DNA of 64,000 bases from Kribbella aluminosa (lineage in GTDB: Bacteria > Actinomycetota > Actinomycetes > Propionibacteriales > Kribbellaceae): assembly GCF_017876295.1 (NCBI RefSeq), contig NZ_JAGINT010000001.1, positions 4,154,001 through 4,218,000 of the forward strand, given 5' to 3'. How positions within the stretch are numbered: position 1 is the first letter of the stretch; the number at the start of each line of letters is the position of its first letter. Positions 24,284-32,478 of this stretch are shown piece by piece. The translations under genes and the position numbers were made by a program. The notes under the pieces are model-generated. The model did no database searches. It saw only the letters and a program-made list of their open reading frames with translations, and had not been told where the DNA came from.

Positions 24284-26368
24284 TCAGACGTCGATGCGGT
24301 TCTCGTCCAGTTCGTACGCGCCTTGAACGATGAACTCCTTGCGTGGGGCTACGTCGTTGCCCATCAGGAGGTCGAAGACCTGGGAGGCTGCCTCGACGTC
24401 GTCGACCGTGATCCGGCGCAGCGTGCGGTGCCGTGGGTCCATGGTGGTTTCGGCCAACTGGTCGGCGTCCATCTCACCGAGACCCTTGTAACGCTGCGGG
24501 GGCTCCTTCCAGCGGACGCCCTTCTTCATCAGCTCGGCGGTCTTCCGCTGGTACTCCGCGTCGCTGTAGGTGTACAGGTACTTGTCCTGCCCCTTCTTCG
24601 GGTTCGTCAGCTCGAAGCGGTGCAGCGGCGGCACGGCGGTGTAGACGCGGCCGGCCTCCACCATCGGACGCATGTAGCGGAAGAACAGCGTCGCCAGCAG
24701 CGTGCGGATGTGCGCGCCGTCGGAGTCGGCGTCGGCCATGAAGATGATCTTCCCGTACCGCGCCTGCTCGAGGTCGAAGGTCCGCCCGGAGCCGGCGCCG
24801 ACGACCTGGATGATCGAGGCGCACTCGACGTTCTTCAGCATGTCGCCGACGGAAGCCTTCTGCACGTTCAGGATCTTGCCGCGGATCGGCAGCAGCGCCT
24901 GGAACTCCGAGCTCCGCGCCAGCTTCGCCGTACCGAGCGCCGAATCACCCTCGACGATGAACAGCTCCGACCGGTCGACGTCGTTGCTGCGGCAGTCCGC
25001 CAGTTTGGCCGGCAGCGCCGACGACTCCAGCGCGGTCTTCCGGCGCTGCAGCTCGCGGTGCTGGCGCGCGGCGACCCGGGTCCGGGACGCCGCGACGACC
25101 TTCTCCAGCACGGCGCGGGCCTGCGCCTTGAACTCGCGCTTCGTCGAGGTCAGGAACGACTCCAGCTCGGTCTGCACCACCTTCGCCACGATCCGCGAGG
25201 CGGCCGGCGTGCCGAGCACTTCCTTGGTCTGGCCGTCGAACTGCGGCTCGGCCAGCCGCACCGTGACGACCGCGGTCAGACCTTCGAGGACGTCGTCCTT
25301 GATGATCTCCTCGCCGTTCTTCAGCAGCCGGGTGCCGTCGAGTGCGTTCGTGAAGCTCTTCGACAGCGCCCGCTCGAAGCCGGCGACGTGCGTGCCGCCC
25401 TTCGGCGTCGCGACGATGTTCACGAACGACCGCAGCTCGGTCTCGTAGCCGTCGCCCCAGCGCACCGCGATGTCGACCTCGAGGTCCCGCTCGACGTCGG
25501 TCGGCGTCATGTGGCCGGCGTCGTCGAGCATCGGCACGGTCTCGGTGAAGTGACCGGTTCCGGCCAGCCGGATCACCTCGGTGACCTTCTGGTCGGTGGC
25601 CAGGAACTCGCAGAACTCGCTGATCCCGCCGTCGTGCTTGAAGGTCTCCTCGGTGGCCTCTTCGCCGCGCTCGTCGCGGATCACCAGCTCGAGTCCGGGC
25701 ACCAGGAACGACGTCTGCCGCGCCCGGGTGACCAGCTCGTCGTAGTTGAAGGCGGCGTCCTTGGTGAAGATCTGCCGGTCCGCCCAGTACCGGATCCGGG
25801 TGCCGGTGACGCCGCGCTTCGCCCGGCCGGCCTTGCGCAGACCCTTCGCCGGGGTGAACCCGGCGGCCGCTCCCTCGGCGTCGAACTCGCCGGCGACACC
25901 GCGCCGGAACGAAGTGGTCCAGACCGTGCCGCCACGGTCGACCTCGACGTCCAGCCGCGCGGACAGCGCGTTCACCACCGACGCGCCGACGCCGTGCAGA
26001 CCGCCGGAGGCGTTGTACGACCCGCCGCCGAACTTGCCGCCGGCGTGCAGCTTGGTGAAGACGACCTCCACCCCGCTGAGCTTGGTCTTCGGCTCGATGT
26101 CGACCGGGATGCCGCGGGCTTGGTCGCGCACCTCGACCGAGCCGTCCTGGTGCAGCACGACATCGATCCGCTCGCCGTGGCCGGCCAGGGCCTCGTCGAC
26201 GGCGTTGTCGATGATCTCCCACAGGCAGTGCATCAGGCCGCGGCTGTCCGTCGACCCGATGTACATGCCGGGCCGCTTCCGGACGGCCTCGAGTCCCTCG
26301 AGGACGAGCAGGTTGCGGGCGTTGTACGTCGGGTCGATCTCGGTACTGCGAGGCGTCGGGGCGGCCAC
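24284..26368 (-). CDS. parE: DNA topoisomerase IV (gyrase-type) subunit B
   Basis: A 694-residue GHKL ATPase/topoisomerase subunit starting at GTG 26368. The ATP-binding motifs are EIIDNAVDEALAG (Asn and Glu), RDQARGIPVD and GLHGVGASVVNAL. The TOPRIM metal site is ELFIVEGDSALGTAKLAR with FMADADSDGAHIRTLL, and the C-terminal RYKGLGEMDADQLAETTMD is conserved. VEGDSALG in place of the GyrB VEGDSAGG is an odd but visible substitution. It pairs with the parC-type gene at the left edge; the two genes point at each other across 22 kb. It relaxes and decatenates DNA after replication. Confidence 0.92.
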   Translation of the reverse strand: MAAPTPRSTEIDPTYNARNLLVLEGLEAVRKRPGMYIGSTDSRGLMHCLWEIIDNAVDEALAGHGERIDVVLHQDGSVEVRDQARGIPVDIEPKTKLSGVEVVFTKLHAGGKFGGGSYNASGGLHGVGASVVNALSARLDVEVDRGGTVWTTSFRRGVAGEFDAEGAAAGFTPAKGLRKAGRAKRGVTGTRIRYWADRQIFTKDAAFNYDELVTRARQTSFLVPGLELVIRDERGEEATEETFKHDGGISEFCEFLATDQKVTEVIRLAGTGHFTETVPMLDDAGHMTPTDVERDLEVDIAVRWGDGYETELRSFVNIVATPKGGTHVAGFERALSKSFTNALDGTRLLKNGEEIIKDDVLEGLTAVVTVRLAEPQFDGQTKEVLGTPAASRIVAKVVQTELESFLTSTKREFKAQARAVLEKVVAASRTRVAARQHRELQRRKTALESSALPAKLADCRSNDVDRSELFIVEGDSALGTAKLARSSEFQALLPIRGKILNVQKASVGDMLKNVECASIIQVVGAGSGRTFDLEQARYGKIIFMADADSDGAHIRTLLATLFFRYMRPMVEAGRVYTAVPPLHRFELTNPKKGQDKYLYTYSDAEYQRKTAELMKKGVRWKEPPQRYKGLGEMDADQLAETTMDPRHRTLRRITVDDVEAASQVFDLLMGNDVAPRKEFIVQGAYELDENRIDV

Positions 26369-26760
26369 AGGGCTCCTTCACTGGTTCACGCACTTACTGC
26401 GGACAGCCTATGCGGCCGCACCCCCAAAACCGTGCAGGCACGGGCAGACCCGACCTGCCGACGGGCACCGGAAGTACATGTCGCGGCAGATATCGATCCG
26501 GACTCGATTCGAAGTGGTGTACGACACTCCGAATCCGAGCAGACGGTGACGATTCCATGGCGCACAGTGAGAGAAGAAGCACCCCGCCTCCGTAGCTCAC
26601 CAGAATTCCGCCGCTCCACGAAACGATTCCTCGTCAGCAAACGTCATACGGGAACAGGTGGTTCGTCTCACATACGGACACGTTGTCCCCACCGGGAAGC
26701 GATCCGCATGTCAGGATGTTGCTATCTGGTGAGTACGGAACTAGATGAGATGAGGCCTCA
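26369..26760. other. 392-bp intergenic region between parE and the DUF7455-like gene
   Basis: This divergent spacer must carry the parE promoter (minus) and the promoter of the small gene (plus, see 26719-26747). No additional gene or strong hairpin was seen. Its A+T content rises towards 26590-26760. Confidence 0.6.
26719..26747 (+). promoter_or_regulatory. Sigma-70-type promoter of the DUF7455-like gene
   Basis: TTGCTA (26719-26724), a 17-bp spacer and TAGATG (26742-26747) form a fair -35/-10 pair. A TGAGG ribosome site follows, before ATG 26761, giving a leader of a few bases only. Confidence 0.45.
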
Positions 26761-26991
26761 ATGACTACAGCACTCGCCCCGAGTTCGGCGCTGTCGGCCG
26801 CGGATCGTTGTGACCGCTGCGGTGCGCAGGCCTACGTCCGAGTCACCCTGACCAGCGGTGGGGAGCTTCTCTTCTGCGCCCACCACGGCCGGGAGCACTC
26901 GGAGAAACTGCGCGACATCGCGATCACCATCCACGACGAGACCGGTCGGCTCGAAGCCACCCCCACGGTCACCGTAGACGACGAGCGGTGA
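26761..26991 (+). CDS. Small conserved actinobacterial protein (DUF7455-like, Cys/His Zn-ribbon-like)
   Basis: A 76-residue protein with RCDRCGAQAYVRV, then GGELLFCAHHGREH. The two Cys plus Cys-x-x-His could bind zinc. Proteins of this shape are found next to parE and the primary sigma gene in many actinobacteria. Function is unknown. It has its own promoter-like sequence and is followed by a strong terminator hairpin. Confidence 0.8.
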   Translation: MTTALAPSSALSAADRCDRCGAQAYVRVTLTSGGELLFCAHHGREHSEKLRDIAITIHDETGRLEATPTVTVDDER

Positions 26992-27044
26992 CCCTCAGGC
27001 TGTTCCAAACGCGCCAATGACGGCGCCAAAGTCATACAGGCTTC

Positions 27045-27078
27045 GATGGCGGCTCACCCGTGAGGGTGACCCGCCATC
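27045..27078. terminator. Bidirectional hairpin terminator
   Basis: GATGGCGGCTCACCC (27045-27059) pairs with GGGTGACCCGCCATC (27064-27078) with one mismatch and a GTGA loop. A CTTCATTT tail follows. It lies between the convergent DUF7455-like and MocR genes and can serve both. Confidence 0.8.
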
Positions 27079-27084
27079 CTTCAT

Positions 27085-28560
27085 TTACACCACAGGTACT
27101 TCGGGACCCGGGCCATGCCGGCGCAGTTCCTGCCACGCCCGCGCCAACCGGGTCACCGCATCATCAAGCACTTGCTCTGTGTACGCGAACGGGACGCGTA
27201 AGTAGTCGTTGTGCTCGCCGGTCGGGTCCATCGCCTGCCCGGCCACCACCTCCACGCCGTGCCGCAACGCCACCTGGGCGAACACCCGGGCATCGGTGTC
27301 CGGCAACCGGATCCACAACGCCGAACCGCCGACCGGTTCAGACCACTCCCATTCCGGCAGCCGTTCGGTCAGCAACTCCCCCATCAACTTCTTCCGTACC
27401 GTCGCCACGCGCGCCCGCTCCGCCGTCAGCTCACCGAGTCTCGGCAGCAACCGTGCCGTCAGCGCCTGATCGATCACCGGGCTCCCCAGATCGGCCAGCG
27501 CCTTGTGCCGCGCCAGCCGCTCCGCCAACGGACGTGACGCCCGGATCCAGCCGATCCGCAGCCCGCCCCACACAGCCTTCGACACCGACCCGATCGTGAG
27601 CACCTCCGCGTCCTCCGGCGCGTACGCCGCCAACGGCGGAGGCACCGACGGGCCGGCCCGATCCCACGCCGAGTACGCGTTGTCCTCGACCACCACCACC
27701 CCGTGCCGAGCGGCCAGCTCCGCCACCTGTCGCCGGCGCGCCGCGGACATCAACCGGCCGGTCGGGTTGTGGAACGTCGGCATCACGAACAGCATCGCCG
27801 GCTGGTGCTCCGCGAACGCCGCATCGAGCAGGTCCGGCCGGATGCCCGCATCGTCCAGCGGTACGCCGACCACCCGCCCGCCGGCCGCGCCGAACAGGTC
27901 GAAGCACCCCGGCCAGCTCGGCTGCTCGATCGCGACCGCGGCGCCGTTGCGCAGGTACATCTGCGTGACCAGCGCGATCGCCTGGTGGGCGCCGGTGGTC
28001 ACCACGATCTCGTCCGCGGACGTGGGCAGCCCCGATCCGGTGAAGTGCTCGGCGATCCGCTCCCGCAGTACCGGCAGTCCCCGCGGGTGGTACCCGACAT
28101 GGCCGAGCAGCTCCGGCAGGTCGGTCGACGCCAGCTCGGCCAGTTCCGACGAGAGCTCGGGCAGTCCGGGATCCACGGCGTACGTCAGCGAGATCACCTC
28201 GCCGGGGCCGACCGTGATGCGGTGGAACAGCGATTCGCCGTACCCGGACGGCATCCGCTTGTCCGCTCGTGAACGCCCGCGGCCGGCGGCGCGGGCGACC
28301 GTCGTACCGCTGCCGCGCCGGCTCTCCACCAGGCCGTGGGCGCGAAGTTCGTCGTACGCCGCGACGACTGTCGAGCGGCTGACCGCGAGCGCCTCGGCCA
28401 GCCGGCGCTCCGCGGGCAGCCGGGCACCGACCGGGAGCTCTGCGGCACCGATCAGCGCGGCGAGCTCGTCGGCCAGCCGCCGGTACAGGCCGCCGCTGCG
28501 GCCGGTCAGCCGGTGGCCGATCAGGTCGGCCAGCGCGCCCGCGTCTCCAGAACGGTCCAC
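27085..28560 (-). CDS. MocR-type regulator (GntR wHTH fused to class I aminotransferase)
   Basis: A 491-residue MocR/PdxR-family protein starting at GTG 28560. A GntR wHTH covers about 23-90 (LPAERRLAEALAVSRSTVVA, RGSGTTVA). The aminotransferase-like domain follows, with FHNPTGRLM, VVEDNAYSAWD and the PLP-binding Lys328 in TIGSVSKAVWGGLRIGW. Such regulators use PLP, sometimes with an amino acid, to sense metabolites and activate a divergent gene. The divergent gene here is a LysE-type exporter at 28647, with palindromic sites between (28554-28630). The effector is probably an amino acid exported by LysE. Confidence 0.9.
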   Translation of the reverse strand: MDRSGDAGALADLIGHRLTGRSGGLYRRLADELAALIGAAELPVGARLPAERRLAEALAVSRSTVVAAYDELRAHGLVESRRGSGTTVARAAGRGRSRADKRMPSGYGESLFHRITVGPGEVISLTYAVDPGLPELSSELAELASTDLPELLGHVGYHPRGLPVLRERIAEHFTGSGLPTSADEIVVTTGAHQAIALVTQMYLRNGAAVAIEQPSWPGCFDLFGAAGGRVVGVPLDDAGIRPDLLDAAFAEHQPAMLFVMPTFHNPTGRLMSAARRRQVAELAARHGVVVVEDNAYSAWDRAGPSVPPPLAAYAPEDAEVLTIGSVSKAVWGGLRIGWIRASRPLAERLARHKALADLGSPVIDQALTARLLPRLGELTAERARVATVRKKLMGELLTERLPEWEWSEPVGGSALWIRLPDTDARVFAQVALRHGVEVVAGQAMDPTGEHNDYLRVPFAYTEQVLDDAVTRLARAWQELRRHGPGPEVPVV

Positions 28561-28630
28561 TTCTCCTCTTATTGGCTCGGGTGGACTGCTTGTCGGACCG
28601 CCAGGCTAGTGCAGCCAAGCAGTCCAGTTC
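28554..28630. promoter_or_regulatory. MocR/lysE divergent operator region
   Basis: GGACTGCTTG (28583-28592) and CAAGCAGTCC (28616-28625) form a perfect 10-bp inverted repeat with a 23-bp gap. A third half-site GGTCCAC (28554-28560) overlaps the MocR start codon, and GTGGACT at 28581 faces it. Widely spaced half-sites are typical of MocR operators. Confidence 0.5.
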
Positions 28631-28646
28631 GAGGAGAAGGTCGAGT

Positions 28647-29270
28647 ATGGGGATCGGTCGGGTGGCGGGCTTCGCGGGTGCGACGGTGGTGCTGGTCGGG
28701 ATGCCCGGGCCGAACAACCTCTACATCTCGCTGCGCAGTCTCACCCAGGGCCGGCGAGCAGGCGTCGTGTCGGCGCTCGCGGTCGAGACCGGGACGCTCG
28801 TCTACATCGTCGTCACCGCGCTCGGCCTGGCGACCTTGGTGCGGGCCTCCCCGGCGTTGTTCACCGCGATCACGGTCGCCGGGGCGATCTACCTCGCGTA
28901 CCTCGGCCTCCGGCTGCTCGTGGCGCCGGCCGCCGAGCACACCGCCGGCATCCAGGCGGCGCCGCTCGGCCGGATCTTCCGCGACGGCGTCGTGGTCAAC
29001 CTGCTGAACCCGAAGGCCGCCCTGTTCTTCCTGGCGTTCCTCCCGCAGTTCACCACCCGTGGCGCCGGACCCGACCAGCTCCGCACCGAGATGCTGCTGC
29101 TCGGCACCGGCACGCTGCTGATCGGCATCACGCTCGACCTCTGTTACGCACTCGGCACCGACGCGATCGGCCGCCGCTTCCGCTCGGCTCGTACGACGGG
29201 CCGCTGGCGGAACCGCCTCGTCGCAGGCATCTACCTGGCGCTCGCCGTGGCCGCCGTACTCACAGTGTGA
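28647..29270 (+). CDS. LysE/RhtB-family amino-acid exporter
   Basis: A 207-residue membrane protein with five to six helices. The LysE signature region is MPGPNNLYISLRSLTQGRRA (PGP in helix 1-2), and LGRIFRDGVVVNLLNPKAAL, FFLAFLPQF is the second hallmark. The start ATG 28647 has a GAGGAGAAGG ribosome site. It exports an amino acid or homoserine-lactone-like solute. Control by the divergent MocR protein is inferred from position and from the inverted repeat. Its stop codon abuts the convergent debranching-enzyme gene without a gap. Confidence 0.88.
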   Translation: MGIGRVAGFAGATVVLVGMPGPNNLYISLRSLTQGRRAGVVSALAVETGTLVYIVVTALGLATLVRASPALFTAITVAGAIYLAYLGLRLLVAPAAEHTAGIQAAPLGRIFRDGVVVNLLNPKAALFFLAFLPQFTTRGAGPDQLRTEMLLLGTGTLLIGITLDLCYALGTDAIGRRFRSARTTGRWRNRLVAGIYLALAVAAVLTV

Positions 29271-31244
29271 TCAGCTCGGGATCACCTCTGCGCTGTCGCC
29301 GTCCAGCCGCACCGTCAGCACGTCGGCGCCGACCCGCAACCCCTGCAGTTCAAGGCCTTTCCACGGTGCCGTCGCCGCGGGATTGATGACCAGCGTCCCA
29401 CCCGGTACGTCGGGTTCGATGCCGAGCGCCGCGACCAGGACCGCGACCGCCGACGCGGCGGCCCACGCCTGCGGGCGGCACGAGAGCGGGTACGGCGTCG
29501 GCGTACTCTCCTCGCCGGTCCCGCGGCCGCCGTACAGCTCCGGCAGCCGGTGGTCGAACGCCTCCGCGGCGCGGATCAGCCCCTCGACGTACGACGATGC
29601 GACGTCGGCGTGGCCGCTCGCGAACAGGCCCTGGATCGTCATCGCGGTGTCGTGCGGCCAGACGCTGCCGGTGTGGTAGCCGAGCGGGTTGAAGCGGGTC
29701 ATTGCCGTGGACAACGTTCGGAGCCCGAAGCCGCTGTTCAGGTCGGCCCCGGCGAGTACGTCGGCGACGGTCCGCTCCTCGTCCGCGTCGAGCAGGCCGG
29801 TACCGAGCAGGTGGCCCATGTTCGAAGCGCGGCCGGCGACCGGGTTCTTCGCGCCGTCGAGCGCGATCGCCGGGTAGCCGTCGACCCAGAACGCGGCCCG
29901 GAACCGCTCCTGCAGCGCCGCCGCCCAGGCGCGCCACTCGTCGCCGGACTCACCGAACGCCTCGAGCAGCTCCGCGCCGTGTACCGCGGCGGCGTACGCG
30001 TAGCCCTGGACCTCGCAGAGCGCGATCGGTGCCGTCGCCAGCGTGCCGTCCGGCCACTGCACGGCGTCGGCGGAGTCCTTCCAGCCTTGGTTCGCTAGGC
30101 CGTGGCCCGACTCGTCGACGTACTCCAGGAACCCGTCGCCGTCGGGGTCGGCGTACTCCTTCATCCAGGTCAGCGCGCGCCGCAGGTTCGGCAGCAGGTC
30201 GTGGACCTCGTCGGCGGGCATGCCCCAGCGCCAGGCCTTGTGCAGCGTGCTGATCCACAACAGGGTCGCGTCGTGCGTCCCGTAGTACACCGGCGGCAGG
30301 ACCAGGCCGCCGCCGTGGTCGGCGACCTCGGCGCGCAGCTCGTGCAGGATCTTGCCCGGCTGCTCGGCCGCGTCGGCGTCGACCTTCGTTCCTTGCCGGG
30401 CCGCGAGCGCGCGCAGCGTCCCGGCGGCCAGCGTCGGGTCGACGGGGATCAGCATGCCGGACGAGATCAGCGAGTCGCGGCCGAAGAGCGTCAGGTACCA
30501 CGGCGGTCCGGCGCCGAGGTAGCGGTCGTCGCCGTCGGCCAGCTGCAGCGCGGTCACGTCGTCGAGGGAACGTTCGAGCCAGCGTTCGACCCGCTTGTCG
30601 TCGCACCGCAGCGTGACGTCGTACGGCGTACGCTCGGCCGGCGGCTCGATCGAGAAGCCGGTGGTCGACTTCGGGAAGTCCGCGGCGACGTGCAGGGTCA
30701 GCGTGAACCCCTCGCCCGGCTCGACACGTGGCGTGGCCGTGACGCCTGGTTCCGCGGTGACGACGACACGGGTGTCGTCGCTCTCCCAGCGGATCCGGCC
30801 GGGACCGTCCGGGAGCGGCGCGAGCTCCGGCAGGGCGGCCGCCGCGCCACTGCGGACCGCCGCGGTGCCCGCCAGGTCGGTGCCGAGGGCAACATCCAGC
30901 CGGCACTCGATCGCCACGCGGGAGCGGTTCACCAGCGTGATCCGCTCGGTCAGGCCGGCGGACTCGACGGTGCGGGTCCGGTAGAGCATCACGGTCGGGT
31001 CGTGCCGGGTGTCGCCGAGTCCTTCGACCATCGCGACGTACTGGTGCGTCGCGGCGTCCCGCTCGTCGACGTGCACCGGGATCGGCTCCCGGCCGTCGAT
31101 CGTCACACTCAACCGGGACAGGATCCGGCGGTCCCGGGCGTAGACGCCCTCCGGACCGGAGCCGGTGAGCTGACCTGATCGCGGCGACAGCACCACCCAC
31201 GGCGCGGCCAGGGCGGTGACGAGTTCGTGGAGCTGGGAGGACAT
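29271..31244 (-). CDS. Glycogen-debranching-like enzyme (amylo-alpha-1,6-glucosidase family)
   Basis: A 657-residue protein. The N-terminal domain (GSGPEGVYARDRRILSRLSV to about residue 230) is the glycogen-debranching N-terminal beta domain. The C-terminal (alpha/alpha)6 barrel has LTLFGRDSLISSGML, VPPVYYGTHDATLLWISTLH and YHTGSVWPHDTAM, as in GH63/GH133-like glucosidases. Acidic residues in these blocks are the likely catalysts. It would remove alpha-1,6 branches or trim maltosides in the cytoplasm; no signal peptide is present. The next genes are unrelated, so it seems to be a monocistron. Confidence 0.82.
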   Translation of the reverse strand: MSSQLHELVTALAAPWVVLSPRSGQLTGSGPEGVYARDRRILSRLSVTIDGREPIPVHVDERDAATHQYVAMVEGLGDTRHDPTVMLYRTRTVESAGLTERITLVNRSRVAIECRLDVALGTDLAGTAAVRSGAAAALPELAPLPDGPGRIRWESDDTRVVVTAEPGVTATPRVEPGEGFTLTLHVAADFPKSTTGFSIEPPAERTPYDVTLRCDDKRVERWLERSLDDVTALQLADGDDRYLGAGPPWYLTLFGRDSLISSGMLIPVDPTLAAGTLRALAARQGTKVDADAAEQPGKILHELRAEVADHGGGLVLPPVYYGTHDATLLWISTLHKAWRWGMPADEVHDLLPNLRRALTWMKEYADPDGDGFLEYVDESGHGLANQGWKDSADAVQWPDGTLATAPIALCEVQGYAYAAAVHGAELLEAFGESGDEWRAWAAALQERFRAAFWVDGYPAIALDGAKNPVAGRASNMGHLLGTGLLDADEERTVADVLAGADLNSGFGLRTLSTAMTRFNPLGYHTGSVWPHDTAMTIQGLFASGHADVASSYVEGLIRAAEAFDHRLPELYGGRGTGEESTPTPYPLSCRPQAWAAASAVAVLVAALGIEPDVPGGTLVINPAATAPWKGLELQGLRVGADVLTVRLDGDSAEVIPS

Positions 31245-31286
31245 GTCCCCACCCTAAGAGGTCCCGAGGTGCGAGACAGTTGGGGT

Positions 31287-31772
31287 ATGCAGACTGCCGT
31301 GACGGTCCTGGCCGGGATCGCGATCTTCGTCGGAATCGCGGGCATCGTGCTGCCGATCCTCCCCGGCGCACTCCTCAGCCTGGCGGCGATCCTGGTCTGG
31401 GCGATCGTCGAGCGGAGCGCCACCGGGTGGGTGGTGTTCGCGATCTGCGTCGTCCTGATCGGGGCCAGTCAGGTGGTGAAGTACGTCGTACCGGAGCGCC
31501 GGCTCCGAGAGGTCGGCGTACCGCGGCGGTCGATGATCTTCGGCGTACTGCTCGGCATCGTCGGGTTCTTCGTGATCCCGCTGGTCGGCATGTTCGTCGG
31601 GTTCCCGCTCGGCGTGTACCTGTCCGAGGTGCAACGGCTGCGCGCGCACGGCACCGCCTGGACCTCCACCAAGCACGCGCTCCGCCAGACCGGCGTGTCG
31701 ATCCTCATCGAACTGCTCGGTACGTCGCTCGCAGCCGCCCTCTGGCTGGTCGCGGTCCTCTTCGTCGTCTGA
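31287..31772 (+). CDS. DUF456-family membrane protein
   Basis: A 161-residue protein with about four to five hydrophobic segments. The start, IFVGIAGIVLPILPGALLSL, and the later IVGFFVIPLVGMFVGFPLGV, give the two glycine-rich helical hairpins typical of DUF456. Function is unknown; members may be small transporters or membrane-stress factors. ATG 31287 was chosen because upstream codons run into the divergent gene's leader. Confidence 0.8.
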   Translation: MQTAVTVLAGIAIFVGIAGIVLPILPGALLSLAAILVWAIVERSATGWVVFAICVVLIGASQVVKYVVPERRLREVGVPRRSMIFGVLLGIVGFFVIPLVGMFVGFPLGVYLSEVQRLRAHGTAWTSTKHALRQTGVSILIELLGTSLAAALWLVAVLFVV

Positions 31773-31780
31773 CAGCCCAC

Positions 31781-31812
31781 CTGTTCTTAGGTGATTGCCA
31801 GCTCGTTCTTAG
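31781..31812 (+). promoter_or_regulatory. Direct-repeat element upstream of the DUF5666-like gene, shared with the two-component operon
   Basis: GTTCTTAG occurs twice (31783 and 31805), 22 bp apart, about two DNA turns, as OmpR-type regulators like. Between them lies GGTGATTGCCAG (31790-31801). GGCGATTGCCAG recurs at 32423-32434 in front of the response-regulator gene, followed by CCAGGAACCTT/CCAGGGTTC repeats. This suggests control of both genes by the same regulator. Confidence 0.45.
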
Positions 31813-31834
31813 CTGCTCGCGCCATTCTGGAAGC

Positions 31835-32362
31835 ATGAAGCTCTCACAGAAGCGCTGGCGCCTGCTCGGCACGGTCGCCGCGGTCGCCGTCACCACGGCC
31901 GCCGGCGGGGTCGCCTGGGCAGCGAGCAACGCGGACCCGACACCGTCCGCCTCCCCCTCCACTCCCTCGCAGCCGAACCAGAACCAGAAGCCGGGCGGCG
32001 GTCCGGGGCGCGGCGGGTTCCGCGGTGAGTTCGGGCTCGGCGGGGCGGTGCACGGTGAGTTCGTCGTACCGAAGAACGGTGGCGGCTACCAGACCGTCGC
32101 CGTCCAGCGCGGCCAGGTGACGGCCGTCAGCAACGACTCGGTCACGGTGAAGAGCGCCGACGGGTACAGCCGGACGTACACGCTGACGTCCAACACGATG
32201 GTGAACGCGGCCCGCAACGGCATCGGCGACGTGAAGACCGGCAACACGGTCAACGTGTCGGCGGTCGTCACCAACGGCACGGCGACAGCGACCAGGGTCA
32301 ACGACGGCACGGTCCGTCAGGCCGCCGGCCAGGCCTGGGGCTTCAAGCACGGGCCACGCTGA
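31835..32362 (+). CDS. Secreted DUF5666-like protein
   Basis: A 175-residue exported protein. A signal peptide (KRWRLLGTVAAVAVTTAAGG, cleavage near AWA/AS) is followed by a Pro/Ser/Gln/Gly-rich linker. The globular part is a small beta-barrel-like module (VQRGQVTAVSNDSVTVKSAD, TYTLTSNTMVNAA, DVKTGNTVNVSAV), the DUF5666/OB-like pattern of envelope proteins. It lies directly before the two-component genes and shares a promoter motif with them. That suggests it is a target or sensor partner. The stop codon lies in a 9-bp tandem repeat. Confidence 0.7.
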   Translation: MKLSQKRWRLLGTVAAVAVTTAAGGVAWAASNADPTPSASPSTPSQPNQNQKPGGGPGRGGFRGEFGLGGAVHGEFVVPKNGGGYQTVAVQRGQVTAVSNDSVTVKSADGYSRTYTLTSNTMVNAARNGIGDVKTGNTVNVSAVVTNGTATATRVNDGTVRQAAGQAWGFKHGPR

Positions 32363-32403
32363 CAGGGCTGACCGGGCTGACCGGGCTGACCGGGCTGACA
32401 GGC
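32359..32403 (+). repeat. Five tandem 9-bp repeats
   Basis: Units are CTGACAGGG, three copies of CTGACCGGG, and CTGACAGGC, starting in the last codons of the DUF5666-like gene. It is a short minisatellite whose copy number may vary between strains. It lies 20 bp before the response-regulator promoter motif. Confidence 0.8.
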
Positions 32404-32478
32404 GCCGTCCCGACGACTCACAGGCGATTGCCAGGAACCTTCCAGGGTTCACACGGTTGCCGGCGGCACACTGTCACT

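Noticed and set aside
23741..26764. 1007-residue plus-strand open frame across parE
   Set aside because: It runs antisense to the well-conserved parE gene and its composition is the usual mirror of high-GC coding DNA; no domain is visible.
32359..32403. CRISPR-like repeat array
   Set aside because: The units are only 9 bp and directly adjacent, without spacers; no cas genes are present.
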